This document shows positions 48,208-60,362 of a stretch of 64,000 nt of DNA, in pieces. Both the position numbers and the translations under genes were made by a program. The notes below the pieces were generated by a model. It saw only the letters and a program-made list of their open reading frames with translations, was not told where the DNA came from and made no database searches. The stretch is from contig NC_081413.1 in NCBI RefSeq assembly GCF_030272615.1, positions 160,764,849 through 160,828,848 of the forward strand. Reading direction: 5' to 3'. Source of the DNA: Cryptomeria japonica. Its lineage: Eukaryota; Streptophyta; Pinopsida; Cupressales; Cupressaceae. How positions within the stretch are numbered: position 1 is the first letter of the stretch; every line of letters begins with the position of its first letter.

Positions 48208-48999
48208 CGTGCACGGCCAAGCTCGCCTTCCTTCCTCCATGACCTGCAATAAAATGGTTTCATGGCCGCCAAGGGTTTCGGCCCAGCCAAAAATATTGAC
48301 TATAAAAAAATATATATGGTTTAAAACCCTAGCCGAATGGGGCTAGGGCAAGTTGTTATTAAAAATAAATAAGTTAATTAGATTAGATAATATATAAGTG
48401 AGGAGATTAGAACCCTAATTAGGGTTGGGGAAATATGAAACAATATTTAGGAAGATATAATGGTTTGTAAATTTAGAAATAAAATATTTGACATTTATGC
48501 AAAATATATAATATATATATATGTATCCATATATATATATGGGTATATATATATATGTATATATATGAAATTTTGAGTATTTTGAATAAGTAATTAAATT
48601 ATAAATATATAAATATATGCATATCCAAATATGTATATATGTATATATTTATATAATCCTGATTTTAATTTGGGATAAATTATAAAGAGAAATATAAAAG
48701 AATTGAAAAGACTATATAGCCATATTGGAGGATAAATTAAAATACCTCTCCTATTTCCTTTAGTTTTATTAATTTAACAAACCTATTGTCTAAGTATCTC
48801 TTGGAGATAGAATTTAATCAGTAGGTTTTCCGCAATTAAAATTTGACAATTTATCGATGCTTAGTTCGTTTTAGAATTAGCTCAAATTTAATAATGGAAA
48901 AATTCATTAACGCTTGTCGCAAGAGTGAACTTGTTAATTAAATTAGTATCTTTTAAAAAAAAAATTGTTCCGTTTTTGCCCTAAATTTTGGGCATGACA

Positions 49000-50059
49000 A
49001 TATCACATGCGTTCATGGAATACTAAAGAATCCCCCTATTTTAAAAAATTATTTCCCTAAACTCTTTTTTTCTCACCCCATCCCAATACACAGCCTAAAT
49101 TAAAAGCCCCCTATTTTTGCCAGATTTTGTATTTCTTCATAGCTTGAATTAAAAACCCCTTTATTTTCACCGATAGGAAATAAATTGTACCCTCATTTTT
49201 AGGATATTAAACTCCCCAATATGAATGCATGTGATATAATATTGCCTAGCTACTGAAGCCCCCGTGTTGTACCTGCATCACTTAAAACACAAAACACCTA
49301 CACAAATATACATCCAAATATACATCTAACAAATAGAATTAATAACCATAATCAATCCATAAAATCACCTAAAATATATGTTAGCACATCAAAATCCATC
49401 ATCTACATAATAATTAATCTCACATATAGCCATTAAAATATTATAAGCCTCAAACCCTAATATCACCTTTATACCCTCATCATATCAAAATCACTAGGAA
49501 ATCATAATTGTAATTCTAAGCCCTAATATTGTCAATAGGTCCTTAAAAATATAATTCATCATAACATATTTGCATCCTAAAACATAGATCCATTATACAT
49601 GAATAACCTTTAATCATTCAACTGAGTATGCCTACCTCTAACATACAATAGGCCACTATAGCCAACATAAATCTAAAGAAACATAATCAAGATATGGAAA
49701 TAGAGAGCATTAAACTAGGTCATAATTCATTCCCCAAAGAAGATCATATAATAAACATGGCTAGAAAATATACTCGTTAATAGTCATCATTAATATGTTG
49801 TGATCCAAATTCAAATGGTTGAGACCTTGAGCTTTGTCCCTCATAGAGCATAGCTTTTATCGCATCAATGTCTTTATCTTCACAAGATTATTCAAAAGGT
49901 GAATCCCATTCCCATTCATTTGATTTTGTTTCAAAACTAGCTTGTAATATGTGGATTTGTTCATAAAGTTTTTGAGTTGATTTTTCTTTCATATCTTTTA
50001 AGTATCCTAGTCATATCTTGTCCTTTGTATTAGAGGAAGTAAGCTTTATTGGTTCTACA
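49000..50059. other. unassigned AT-rich spacer, no gene
   Basis: Right flank of the Gypsy element. No open frame with a recognisable motif, no LTR pair. It ends where the LTR of element H starts. Confidence 0.4.
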
Positions 50060-51319
50060 TGTTGGATATGGTTGTTCATTGTTTCTACTAAGATATGTTG
50101 TTGTCCTTAATGTCAACATATTCCTATGATTTATGTCGGTGTGATTGGGAAGATTTTCTAATCCGGTTTTGTAGTTTGGTTTTGTTGATCATTGTTTTGC
50201 AAAGGTTGATATTTCCTCTGATATATTCTGGTGTGATCAAATTTGGTGCTAAGACTTTGGGATATTGTTTGGGTTGGTCTTGTGTATCTTCATTTCAGAT
50301 GGTTCATGATTTGTTGTTGTGTAAGTTATCTTTCTTCGTAACAGTTGCTGATTGGTTGTGTTCTTGAGCTTCTAGACGTTGATAGATTAAGATTTGAAAA
50401 GTGACATTGGTGCAACTATTTCAGATGATTCTAACATGCTTGTTGGTGTTTGCTAGTCATGTCCTATTTTTTTTGGAAATCCGCATTGATCATTGTGCAA
50501 TTTTTTGGTGATTTCTATGAACCGATGATGATTTTTTGTGTTATGAGGTATTTATGGTGGTGTAGTGTGTTGCAGATGATCTTGGCATGGTTTCTAGTGG
50601 ATTTGTTCATTTGGAAATTTGATTTAGGAAAATTTTATGCTATGTAAATCATTATATTGGTCTAGTGGTTTATCTTTGTATCATGTGATATAATTTTATA
50701 ATTAAGGGTTGAGGGTTTAGCTGACCTTGTTATCAAGGTTGATGATTTGTATATATAGGTGAATTATTCATGTAGTTTGGGCATCGATATTGTGTCTGCA
50801 TTATGAGAGAGAGGTGTATGTGCGAACAAGTGATGTACAATTTAGTGTTGAGTTTGAGGTGATATTGGTGTTGTTGAGAAGACATATGTGTTTAACCATA
50901 ACTATAATCAGGCATTTGGAGATGTTATTCTTTCAGTTCACTTCTTCTAGATTATAGTCCAAATTTCATTGTAAGTCAGTGAGACTTGCCTGAGGGTTGT
51001 AGTCTTCTGGACAAATATCTTTTGAGCAGTGAGCTCTAGGCAATGTGCCTAAATGCATGTGCATTCCCCATTGTAATATTTTCACATATTACTATAGAGT
51101 ATCATCTTACTATGGGTAGGTTCCCACTGTGGTTTTTCCCTTAATCAGGTTTTCCATGTCAAAAATCTTGGTGTTGTGTGTTGTGATCTTAATTTGTTAA
51201 TTTTTTTATCTTCTTATTGTTGTATTTTTCTAGATCTATTGTTGTGCTTAAAGTTTTATATTTCATTGAAGATTGATGCACCCCCCCTTCTTAGACTTCC
51301 TTCTTAGCTACTGCTAACA
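50060..51319 (+). repeat. element H 5' LTR
   Basis: Ends CTGCTAACA next to a primer-binding site. Has GTGAGCTCTAGGCAATGTGCC near 51027 and the GTGGTTTTTCCCTTAATCAGG module near 51130. The start is less certain: TGTTGGATATGG at 50060 or TGTTGTTGTCC at 50096. Confidence 0.65.
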
Positions 51320-51320
51320 A

Positions 51321-51405
51321 TCGGTATCAGAGCTAGACCCTCTGATAGAAGCTTAACCACTTGAGGAGATCCAAGATGGCGGCTCAAAGTGTCATCTTTA
51401 AGAAG
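51321..51405 (+). pseudogene. element H primer-binding site and first codons of gag
   Basis: TCGGTATCAGAGC (51321-51333) is followed by the shared leader (GAAGCTTAACCACTTGAGGAG) and an ATG at 51375 encoding MAAQSVIFKK, the usual start of plant Copia Gag. It is cut after ten codons by the LTR of element E at 51406. Confidence 0.7.
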
Positions 51406-52312
51406 TGTTGGAAATTGACACTCATTTGGTGATCTTTGATGCTTAGTTTATGGTTTAGAGTTGTTATTGATGGAAACTCTTCTTGGTGATTCTATCTGGT
51501 GGTTGTGATTCATCTTATCTAAAAGATGGAGTTAACCAATAGGCAGCTAACTGGTAAAATAGGGCTATCTCAATACAGTTTTGGTCCAGAATGATTTCTG
51601 ATGATTGCGGTAATTTTGGTGATTGATTTCATGTTCTTGGTGAATCGAAAGATCCTTAGGAAGAATGTGAATATTCTCTTTTGGTCTAGTGCTATAATTT
51701 TAATGGAGATTGAAGTCGACTTGAAGGAGATGTTTTTTTGTATTAAGATCCGATATATAAGATCGAATTACCAATTGATTTTCATGGTAATAGTGGTGTG
51801 AGGTTTCTTTTGGTGTGATTGAGCACAGTTTCACTTGTGCATTCTTCTTTCAAACAATCTGGTAGCTAAGTGAGACAAAAATAGAGTGTTTAGTCGGAAC
51901 TCATTCTTGCATTATTAGATGATACTTGAGAGTTCATTCCATTGTATTTCCTCATTGTAATCAAATTGTAAGTCAATGAGACTTCCCTAAAGGTTGTAGC
52001 CTTTTGGGAAATTATATTTGAGTAGTGAACTCTAGGCAATGAGCCTAAATGCAAGTACATTCCCCAACTATGTAATATTTATGTATTCCTGGCCATAGTA
52101 TATGAATATTGTGGGTTCCAGCCCCACTGTGGTTTTTCCCTTTCTGGGTTTGCACGTAAAAATTTTGTTGTTGTGGATCTGTGGTTTATTTGTTGTATGT
52201 TTATGCTCTTTTCTTTTATGCATTTCTAATCGATGGATAAAGAATAAGTTTATGGGTTTGATTTCCAATAGATCATTGATTCACCCCCACTTAGTGATCC
52301 TTGATTCTAACA
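51406..52312 (+). repeat. element E 5' LTR
   Basis: Starts TGTTGGAAATTGACACTCAT, near-identical to the start of the A LTR, and ends TTGATTCTAACA. Contains GTGGTTTTTCCCTTTCTGGG near 52130. Confidence 0.8.
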
Positions 52313-52313
52313 A

Positions 52314-52327
52314 TTGGTATCAGAGCC
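52314..52327 (+). other. primer-binding site of element E
   Basis: TTGGTATCAGAGCC, complete match to the Met-tRNA type site, one base inside the LTR; followed by leader GGAAGCTTAACCTCTTGAGG. Confidence 0.85.
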
Positions 52328-52380
52328 TAGTTCCTCTGGGGAAGCTTAACCTCTTGAGGAAGATCTAGTAGATTGATTCA

Positions 52381-53553
52381 ATGGATTTTAGTTTTCAGAG
52401 GCAACTCAATGTGGCACTTGAGGATCTTGATGTAGCTAGAAGTGGGATCTGTACCTTGAAGAAGAACCCAAATGATGTTGATGAATTCATCAGTCAAATG
52501 AAGGATCAAGCAAGTGTCTGTAAAGAGAAGAGGAAAGAAGTGATGGACAAGTTGAAGGAGAAAGAAGACCAGATCATGGAATTCCAGGACAAATCTGATG
52601 AAGTTATTAAGCTTCAGAGAGAGAATGTTGCTTTGAAGAATGAGATGCAATCCATTGTGATGAGGCTGACTAAGGAGATTGAGAACAAGAAGAATAATGA
52701 AGAGAATCTGGCACAATCATTGAAGGAAAGAGTTGATGAATGCTTCAGGCTTACCTATAAGAATGATCAGTTCAATCTTAAGTTGACGTAGCCAAGGAAT
52801 AATGGTCAAGAACTTGAAAGATAGATTTCTACCTTAAGGGATGAACTTCCTACTACCAATGAATAAAAAGACAAATTCAAATCTAGTTCAACAAGGCTTG
52901 ATGAGATACTAGAAAGTCAGAGACATGGAAAGGATATGTGAGGCCTAGGATTTGAGACAGATGAATCCTCTAGATCTGGACAAGGCAATGCAAAACCTGA
53001 TCAAAAGAAGAGAAAGAATCCTCCGATAAGACAACCTAATGCTCATAAATTCAATGGTAGATTCTTTACTTGCAATAAATTTGGTCATATGGAGAGTCAA
53101 TGCAGAAGTAAAATGATGAACAATAACAACATGATAAACAACATAAATAATATTCCTACTTTTATCGATCAATGTTTCATATGCAATAATTTTGGACACA
53201 AGTCAAGTATGTGTAGAGAAGTGATGATTAACTTTCAAAACAAGAGATGCTATGATTGTGGAATGTTTGGACATATCTCTAACTAGTGCAAGACAAGACC
53301 AAATTAGATAAACTTCAGACCTATGCAGAATAATGTTGTTTGTAAAGCATGTAATAGAACTAGTCACATTGCAAAGTACTGCAAAAGAAAAAATAGTGTT
53401 CTAGTAGACAAGAACAAATCATATGAAAAGGTAAAGGAAAAGACTGATGAAAGCAAAGATCAACATAAGGAGATGTGGGTAAAGAAGGATGAATCTAAGG
53501 CAGGTAATGGATTTGTACCTCAATCTAGTGCAAAATCTCCATCCGATAACTAA
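52381..53553 (+). pseudogene. element E ORF1, coiled coil plus four zinc knuckles (Gag-like)
   Basis: Starts MDFSFQRQLNVALEDLDVA. About 200 residues of coiled coil rich in K, E, N and Q follow, including RERVDECFRL-like heptads also found in A and B. After PNAHKFNGR there are four knuckles: the first reads FTCNKFGHMESQC with Phe in place of the first Cys; then CFICNNFGHKSSMC; then CYDCGMFGHISN with a stop before the last Cys; then CKACNRTSHIAKYC. It ends in a Lys/Glu/Ser-rich tail with SDN and TAA at 53551. Internal stops at 52789, in the 52820-52940 stretch and at 53284 disable it. Confidence 0.78.
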
Positions 53554-53752
53554 GGCTTTTAGCCTTAGGGGGAGACAAACTCATGCAAATCTTGCAGTAC
53601 TCCCTGATGAGAACTGTAGTCAATGAATTATAGATGGTAGGAATTGATTTTCAAATGATATCCAAGATTCAGATGGTAGATTTTGGCATTCAGTAGTGGA
53701 ACAAGGCATCTGGTTGGATATCTAAGGTGCATTTATTTCAAAGTGAAATTAG

Positions 53753-54804
53753 TGTTAGGTCCCAGAGACAACTGAGAGGGGGGGGGATGAATCAGTTGTC
53801 AAATAAATTCAAACCAAAAACAACTTAATGCTTAATATCGGTAAACTAGTTCAATATGTCGGTAGACAGTTTTTACAGTTAATTGCTATACCGGTAAGGA
53901 TTAGTGCATGAAACATAAAGACAAAGTCATCCACAACACATAACACCAATATTTGTACATAGAAACCCTGTAAGGGCAAAAACCATGGTGGGAAACCTTA
54001 CCTATAATTAGATGATACTACTGCAGATAGTAAGTGTACATAAATGGGGTTTGCACATGCAGAAAGGCCATGCACCTAGAGCTCACTGCTCAATCACAAA
54101 ATGGGAGTCACACTAACTACAATTGGATGGTTAAATCCAATAAGAATGTACTGCTAAAATTAGCATCTTCATATGTTGGATTCAGTACCGGTGTAGTTCT
54201 AATTGTCTTCACAAAAACCCTCCTTCAATTTAAAATGATGTCTACATGTATAGCTCTGCTTATTCTCGCATATACCTTCACACAATCCTTTTTTCTCATT
54301 CCACACTTGATCTTACAAATAAGATCTTACATTTATACCATAACCTAAGACCAATTTTAGTAGGTCAACTCTACAAGATATTACAATAAAATTAATTTAC
54401 ATATCAATTAATACCCAATGCAATAACCAATTCAATATGTCAACTTAATGCATTTACAACAATAATAAGTCATCTCCATAGCGTGCCATGCTGATCTGGA
54501 AAAGATAAACCTATCGGTGTAACCTAGACCTATTTGCCGGTAACAACAAATATTCAAATGCTAATGTACCAATAAACAAAACTCCAAGACAAAGTGTCCA
54601 CACAATGTCTTCTACATAACTAAGTGTTTTCCATATCATTCCAAGTGTCAGTGATCATTATATCTTGTTGGTGTACCAGATACCGGTGACTGTGCATGAG
54701 TCACTTGCTTGCCAGTGAATGTTGTTGATTCTCCAAAGTGCCAAAGTTGATAAGTGTTTAGTAGGTGTTGACATCAATGACAAAACCATACCAAAACACC
54801 AACA
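53753..54804 (-). repeat. Copia F 3' LTR
   Basis: On the minus strand it starts TGTTGGTGTTTTGGTATGG and ends CTGGGACCTAACA, and it resembles the LTR of element C throughout (CTCTAGG...GGCC block near 54060-54090, TTTTTGCCC module near 53970). Left flank is ATTAG (53748-53752). Confidence 0.8.
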
Positions 54805-55132
54805 ATCTCCCCCTTTGGCATTGATGGCAACACAAGATGGAAAAACCATCAAAGTGCCATAATAGAAATGCCAAATACCCAAAAACCAACAATCTCTGAT
54901 ATCAAGATACAAAGAGTAATAATATCTCCCAAACAACAATCTCTCCCCCTGGGAGCAACATGTGTTTTCCTTGTGTTTTTCCATACCAATCTCTCCCCCT
55001 TTGACATAAAATATTTCTCTGGTAACTCTGTCGATTGATGACAATCATCAACTTCCTAAGTCTCTACCGGTGGGGGTATGACCCCAAGCTAATCTATGAG
55101 ATATTCAAAAGTGTCCTTAGGCAGAGGTTTAG
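54805..55132 (-). pseudogene. Copia F 3' untranslated part and RNase H tail
   Basis: A polypurine tract (GCCAAAGGGGGAGAT on the minus strand) adjoins the LTR, and more G5 tracts occur near 54955 and 54995, as in C. From 55132 down to about 55070 the minus strand reads TKPLPKDTFEYLI then LGVIP, the C-terminal end of Copia RNase H. The frame upstream is replaced by the LTR of element D. The same 60-bp stretch occurs again at 62851-62914. Confidence 0.7.
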
Positions 55133-56285
55133 TAAGAGGGGGGGATGAATTAGTATACCCAAAACCTATGCTCTAAAACACTTAAACAGTCTGAAGATAA
55201 ACGGGTAAAACAGTTTAACAGATAGACCCGTTATCACACATGCAAACCAAAATGCAAATAAAGCATTCACCCACAAAAGCAATACAACCATAACATAAGA
55301 TATTTGACGTGGAAACCCAAATGGGAAAAACCATGGTGAGATGGAACTCACAAGTCACTATCTGTAGAATAGAAACCAAACCGGTTAAGGTCTTACAATG
55401 TTCTTCACCAGAACAGATCCTGTTAGGAATCTCAATCTCTGTTAGGAAGATAAGTCTGATTAAAGACTACCTTGCTAGAGGATTTTAGATTCACAGAGGT
55501 GAACCACTTTGTTAGAGAATTTTACAAAAGGCTTTTGGGCCTACTCGGTTAAGGGCTACAGACTTGTCAAAGATGTGAGTAACCAACAAGTGTTTGATCT
55601 ATCTAATAGTGTAGACTGCTTGGTTAGATCTAGTATAGCTTACTGCTAATGCATTCCAGCATTACTTCAGTCTTCTCTATCTCTCACTTAGTTACAACCT
55701 AATCTTCTCAGATAAGATCGCTCTTACAACAACTCATCAACCACCTTAAACCTTAGCACAACATAAACCCTTTCAGCAACAACCTAAAACCCTAGACATG
55801 ATGTCCTTTTAAAGGAATCTGATTCCATGTCAATCCAATAGGATTACATTACAATTTCCTAGGTTCAATGAATCTAGACATACTCAGTAACATGACACAA
55901 GAAGCATCATCAGTGTGTCAGCACCGTCAAACAATCAGTGGATTGGTAACTCATCACAAAATGTCGGTTGGTAACTCATCATAGAGTATTACCAGTTCAT
56001 ACAAAATACCGGTTGCCGGTTTGACAAAAATGAAGACTGGTAAGAATGTGTTATGCCACTTTGCTCCCTCGTACTGCTTGAGATATACAGACTGCTTGGG
56101 GTCAACATACCGCTTCAGACCAGGAAACACATTCTGCAAAATCACCAATAGTCTAAAGACTAGAATACAACATACCAGTTGGAATAGATACCAGTTGAGC
56201 TCTAGCTCATACATATAAAGGGGATCTTAATGCAAGTGTGTGTCCATCAATGACAATCACAACATAAACATCAAAAATGCCAACA
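55133..56285 (-). repeat. element D 3' LTR
   Basis: On the minus strand starts TGTTGGCATTTTTGATG after a polypurine tract (AATGCCAAAGGGGGAGAT, 56286-56303). The end is truncated at TAAGAGGG; the partner ends TACTAAGAGGG... with about nine further bases. Confidence 0.8.
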
Positions 56286-56606
56286 ATCTCCCCCTTTGGC
56301 ATTGATGGAAACACTTAGGAAAATAAAATTTTGACATCTAAGTGTTTTACAACAAAAATATGCCATTAACAAAATTGCTCCCCCTAAGCATATACACTAT
56401 CCCTTAATCAATACAATGTATAGAAATTTTGCATACAGAGCATAAACATTGAGATATCAGAGCATAAAGTATATATCAAAATTTTAAAACCAGATACTTC
56501 TCCTTATTCTTCTCCAAAATAGATAGAGTACCTCTCCCCCTTTGCCAACAATGACAAAGTACCACTAAAAAACCCTGTTTCCATTTGATATTAAAATAAT
56601 AAAAGT

Positions 56607-59600
56607 TTATGACAAGGAATAATACTTGTCAAAAACTAATTTATAGTCCTGCAAAAATTGTTTCATTGATAGAGACCAGGACTCAAGTAGGGAGGTGGCC
56701 ACTTCTTTCTCTGTTTGCATCTGGGATACCTGTTCTTCCATGACATCAACTGTGCTCATCTCCTGCGTAACTATCAAGGCATCCAGGTTCAGATAACACT
56801 TCTGAAGAATTTGTAGATGTGGAAGTAAAACTAGTTGTAGCTCCTACAAATCTCTAGACCGTGTACTGATCTCTTGCTCCATTTTGGCTAACTAGATCTG
56901 AAACTGGTGAACAGTTTACCCATAAGTTGCAAAGGAATCATAAGGTGGTTTAAATGTGCTTAAGTAAGACTATAAGTCCATTTGGAGCTTTTATTTCTAG
57001 GCTAGCACATCATCTTAGAATAGATGGGGTTGACAGATTTTGCTTAGTAGCAGGTTTCCCTCATCCAAAGCATCCCTTATATCCTTTTGGTCTTTCAGTA
57101 GTTCAGACTGAAGTTCATTCAACTTCTTCACCAAAGAAATGTTAAGAGCCTTTTAATGCTCTTTCTTGACATTTTCCTCAGTTGCTTCTTCCAGGCTCTG
57201 CACCTAATCATCCACTATAGTACATAGTAGCTTAAGTTGTGCTAGTGATGATTCAGTGTTGGGAAGATTGGTACCGGGGATCAAACCAATAAGGGTGTCT
57301 ACAACTACTTGAATTATATCTTGCTCCTTTTTCCTTCGAATGTTTTCAAGGTGCTCTTGAGCAACCTTGATGCTTTGCATTAGCTCTGATTCACTTGCAG
57401 ACTGGAGATATCAGCCGGTTTGGCTTGACTCTCAGTTGCCTTCAGAGTCTCCATCTATGTGCTCTTCACCGCTTCTACTGCCTTGTCCACTTGGCTTTTC
57501 TCTGCTACCTTGTCTTCTTCTTCCTTCTTATTTTTCTCTGCTTCCTTCTTCTTTTCTTGTTCCTTGTCTTCTTCTTCTTTCTTTTTCTTCTCAGCTTCCT
57601 TCCTCTTCTCCTCTTCTTTCTCTTCCTCTTCCTTCTTCTTCTTTTCTTCTTCCTTCTGCTTTTCCTTTTCTTTATCATCCTCTTCCTTCTTCTTCTTTTC
57701 TTCCTTATCCTCTTCTTCTTTCTTTTTCCTCTCATCTTGTTGCTTCTTTTTCTCTTCATCTTTTCTTTTCTCCTCTTCCTCTTTTCTCTTCTCTTCCTCT
57801 TTCCACTTTTTCTCATCTTCATCCCTCTTCTTCTTCTCTGCCTGTTCCTCAACTGCTTCCTATCTATCCTCAGCTTGCTCACTGCCTCGTTCGGCCTATT
57901 GCACCTATTCTGTTTCCTCAAAAGGTATGTCCTAAGTGACATCTTCTATGTCCAGGGCATCGACATCAATAGTGTCGATTGGTTCTTTAACCAGGTTTCC
58001 TTCTTCATCAAAAACTTCATCTAGTTTGGATATAACTGGTTCTTTTTCCTCTTGCAGGTTGGCCATACGTGCTTTGTGAGCTTGGATTGCATGATTCATA
58101 TGTTGATGAGTGTCTTTTTCAACATCATCAATTCTTCCCTCTAACAACCAGAGTCTTCTTTTCCTTATGAAGAAGAGTCCTTTATTTTGGTCCAAAACAT
58201 CAAATAATTCTGAGTTTGAGAGGTCGGGAAAGTAATATGCAAAGACTTTCTCCCTAAACTCTTGTTCTTTTTCTATGGCAATGCACCATTTATTATCTAA
58301 TGCCTTATATAATGAATCCGGTGTTTGAGATTTAATCTCTGATGGTGATCGGTCATTCTTACACAAATAAATAATAATTTCTTATAGTACTTCTTCTTTC
58401 TCCTCATCACTAAAATCATCATAATAATCTACTAAATCATGAAGTAATTTTCTCCTAATATTCTTTATTGCTCTTTGACAATGTGTCAAAGGTTTATGTG
58501 AGGAGATATCACTATTTACCGATGCAGATGCTGCCGGTCCATTCTTCTTCATCTTCTTCATCTATCTAGCCTTCTTTGGCATCTCCTTAGACTCAGTCTC
58601 TTCAGAGTTCGGTTCATTTGACTTAGTCTTCCTTTTTCTTTCAAAGATTTTTGCCAGTGCCACTTCCGGTTTCTTCTTTGCAAGTGACCGCTTGGTCACT
58701 CTTGGAGTTGTAGTAGTAGTCAGTGCCGATGCTGCAGGCACTGCCTTTTCTTTCTTTGCTACCGGTTCTTTTCCTTTCTTAACAGAGGGTTCCTTGACCG
58801 ATGCAATTCTTTCCAGATAGGTTATGGTCCTCTTTGCCTTAGGATTAAGAGGTGAGGCAATAAGGGTTGAGGCATACCCTTCCAGCATATCGTACATCAC
58901 CTCATAGCCCATTGGCTCCACTTTTTCCATTCTAGGCTCAATAGCCTCCATTAAGCATTTGTCCACCTAGATGGTGAAACAGATGTCATCTTCATATTTC
59001 TTGACAATATCACCTTAGATCCTCATTCTTTGGCTCATCTTCCGTCTGAACTCATCAAAATATTTGTTTAGCACATCAGGGTTACCGGTTCTGATTGCTT
59101 GAATGCTTTCCTTGATCTGCTTGGTTACTGGCTGGTTAGGAGACCACTAGACATCTCCTACTCCAGGAAAGTAGCCTTGGAAATAGAAGAACAACCCAAT
59201 CAATAGTTGTCCAAACTTGAATCTCAGTGCATTATCTTGTTTGATCGACTTCAGATTAGACAAGAGTTGCCTCTGCATACCGGTGCGCAGGTCAAATGAT
59301 GCATCCTCTTTAATCATCCGGTAAGCAGCATTTACTACTGCAGTAGATATAGAGTTAATTCTACTAGCAGAGAATGTTCTATAGCCTATCACCATGCAGG
59401 CATACTTAACAAGTTCATCCTTGATGGATTTGACTATCATGCCTCGTGAATCGTTCACTGAACCGGTGAGCTTGGCCATTTCAGCTTTTCTTACCGTTCT
59501 TAGGGCTGGCACTTCCCCTATGTTGCAAAAACTAGTGACTGCATGAATTGCCTATGGTGTGATATCATGCGTCCTTTCCAAGTACATCTTGTCACCATGG

Positions 59601-59914
59601 ACTCTGCTCAAAATGATCCTAATATGATCCTCTGTAAAGTCTTCCAGAAAATAAACTGCATTATGGAGTTTCTTCTTCTCTAAGATACTATATTCTAGTT
59701 TGATTTTCTTGTCCTTTCCACAAAACAGACCTAGTTGAGAGTGGATGGCCAGAGACCCTAGGTCTTCAATCTTGCAATCAATATAGTTAGAAATTCCCTC
59801 TTCCACTATCACTCTAGCTAGAACTTGTGATAGGGCATTATACTTTGACTTCTTTTGAATGAAACTTTCAGACTCAATGGATGTACTAGAACTGGTATGA
59901 GATGCGGAAGCCAT
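56607..59914 (-). pseudogene. element D ORF2, unrecognised retroelement protein with Lys/Glu tract
   Basis: Starts MASASHTSSSTSIESESF at 59914. The N-terminal domain has YIDCKIEDLGSL, IRIILSRVHGDKMYLE, VIGYRTFSASRIN, AAYRMIKEDASFDL, FKFGQLLIGLFFYF and, further on, IVKKYEDDICFTI and MEAIEPRMEK, matching A, B and L. Next comes a basic Lys/Ala/Thr/Pro segment, CQRAIKNIRRKLLHDLVDYY, then a tract of about 120 residues of almost only K and E (57500-57860), and a C-terminal coiled coil to about 56607. Breaks are mostly TAG or TAA at likely Gln codons; the end frame implies at least one indel. About 1,090 codons long, this is the most complete ORF2 in the window. Activity unknown. Confidence 0.7.
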
Positions 59915-60362
59915 TGTAGAATATTTTAAGAACTTGAGGAATACCTTTAAAATGTGAATTTAGAGCTTTCTAATTCTCCTTCACTCCACACTTCGTCAGT
60001 TGCCGAATCATCGCTTTGTGTTGTCCACTTGACCCTTTGCAAACTGAATATGAATCTCCTTCAAGACTTGTCAATTTCTTGAAATCTCAGCTCAAATTGC
60101 CTTTTCTTCACTCTGCTCTTTGAAAAAAATTTCTTCGCTCAAAAATAGATAGTGAGAAATGATTTGAAAAATGCTTTTATACATGTCTCTCACCTACCAC
60201 CATTAATGCTCCTCTATTAGGGCGTAAACCCTAATTTGTCTTTTTACCATTTCTGGTCTTCTGCCAAGAGACAGGTATCACATACTGGTTAAGGTCTTTT
60301 ATCAATTTGAACCAAGGGTTCAAAAACATTTTTCCATTTTCTTCCCCTAAGCCTTTTGAAGC

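Larger units (their letters stand above)
40681..48999 (+). mobile_element. Gypsy chromovirus-like retrotransposon, 5' truncated
   Basis: Contains gag-pol in Gypsy order (protease, RT, RNase H, integrase), a polypurine tract (45172-45183) and a 3' LTR (45184-48999). The 5' LTR and gag N-terminus are missing: the coding sequence starts abruptly at 40681, eight bases from the inverted left arm. If the fused LTR tips at 38622 are its left end, the flanks are ATATT (38617-38621) and ATATC (49000-49004), so the whole composite may have inserted as one piece. Confidence 0.85.
45184..48999 (+). repeat. Gypsy 3' LTR, 3.8 kb
   Basis: Starts TGTGAGGCCTCACC after the polypurine tract and ends TTTTGGGCATGACA; both ends are confirmed by the tip fragments at 38622-38720. 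It is very AT-rich, with TA microsatellites and, at 48005-48207, a GC-rich array of palindromes. Small open frames (for example 45500-45757 and 46684-46893) have no recognisable motif. At 3816 bp it is long for a Gypsy LTR, so an internal insertion is possible, but I found no duplication that marks one. Confidence 0.8.
51406..53752 (+). mobile_element. element E: pol-less type LTR element, 3' part cut by Copia F
   Basis: 5' LTR, primer-binding site and ORF1 are present; then 180 bp of untranslated sequence with CTTAGGGGGAGAC at 53568 runs to 53752, where a Copia LTR begins. Inserted into gag of H. No ORF2 or 3' LTR is seen before the break; they may lie beyond the window's right edge. Confidence 0.7.

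Noticed and set aside
47938-48346. Overlapping open frames on both strands at the palindromes
   Set aside because: Palindromic DNA gives similar translations on both strands; no start context or conserved protein supports a gene.
57367-58024. Long plus-strand open frames rich in Ser, Leu and Phe
   Set aside because: They are the antisense of the Lys/Glu tract of ORF2 in element D; a purine repeat stays open in several frames.
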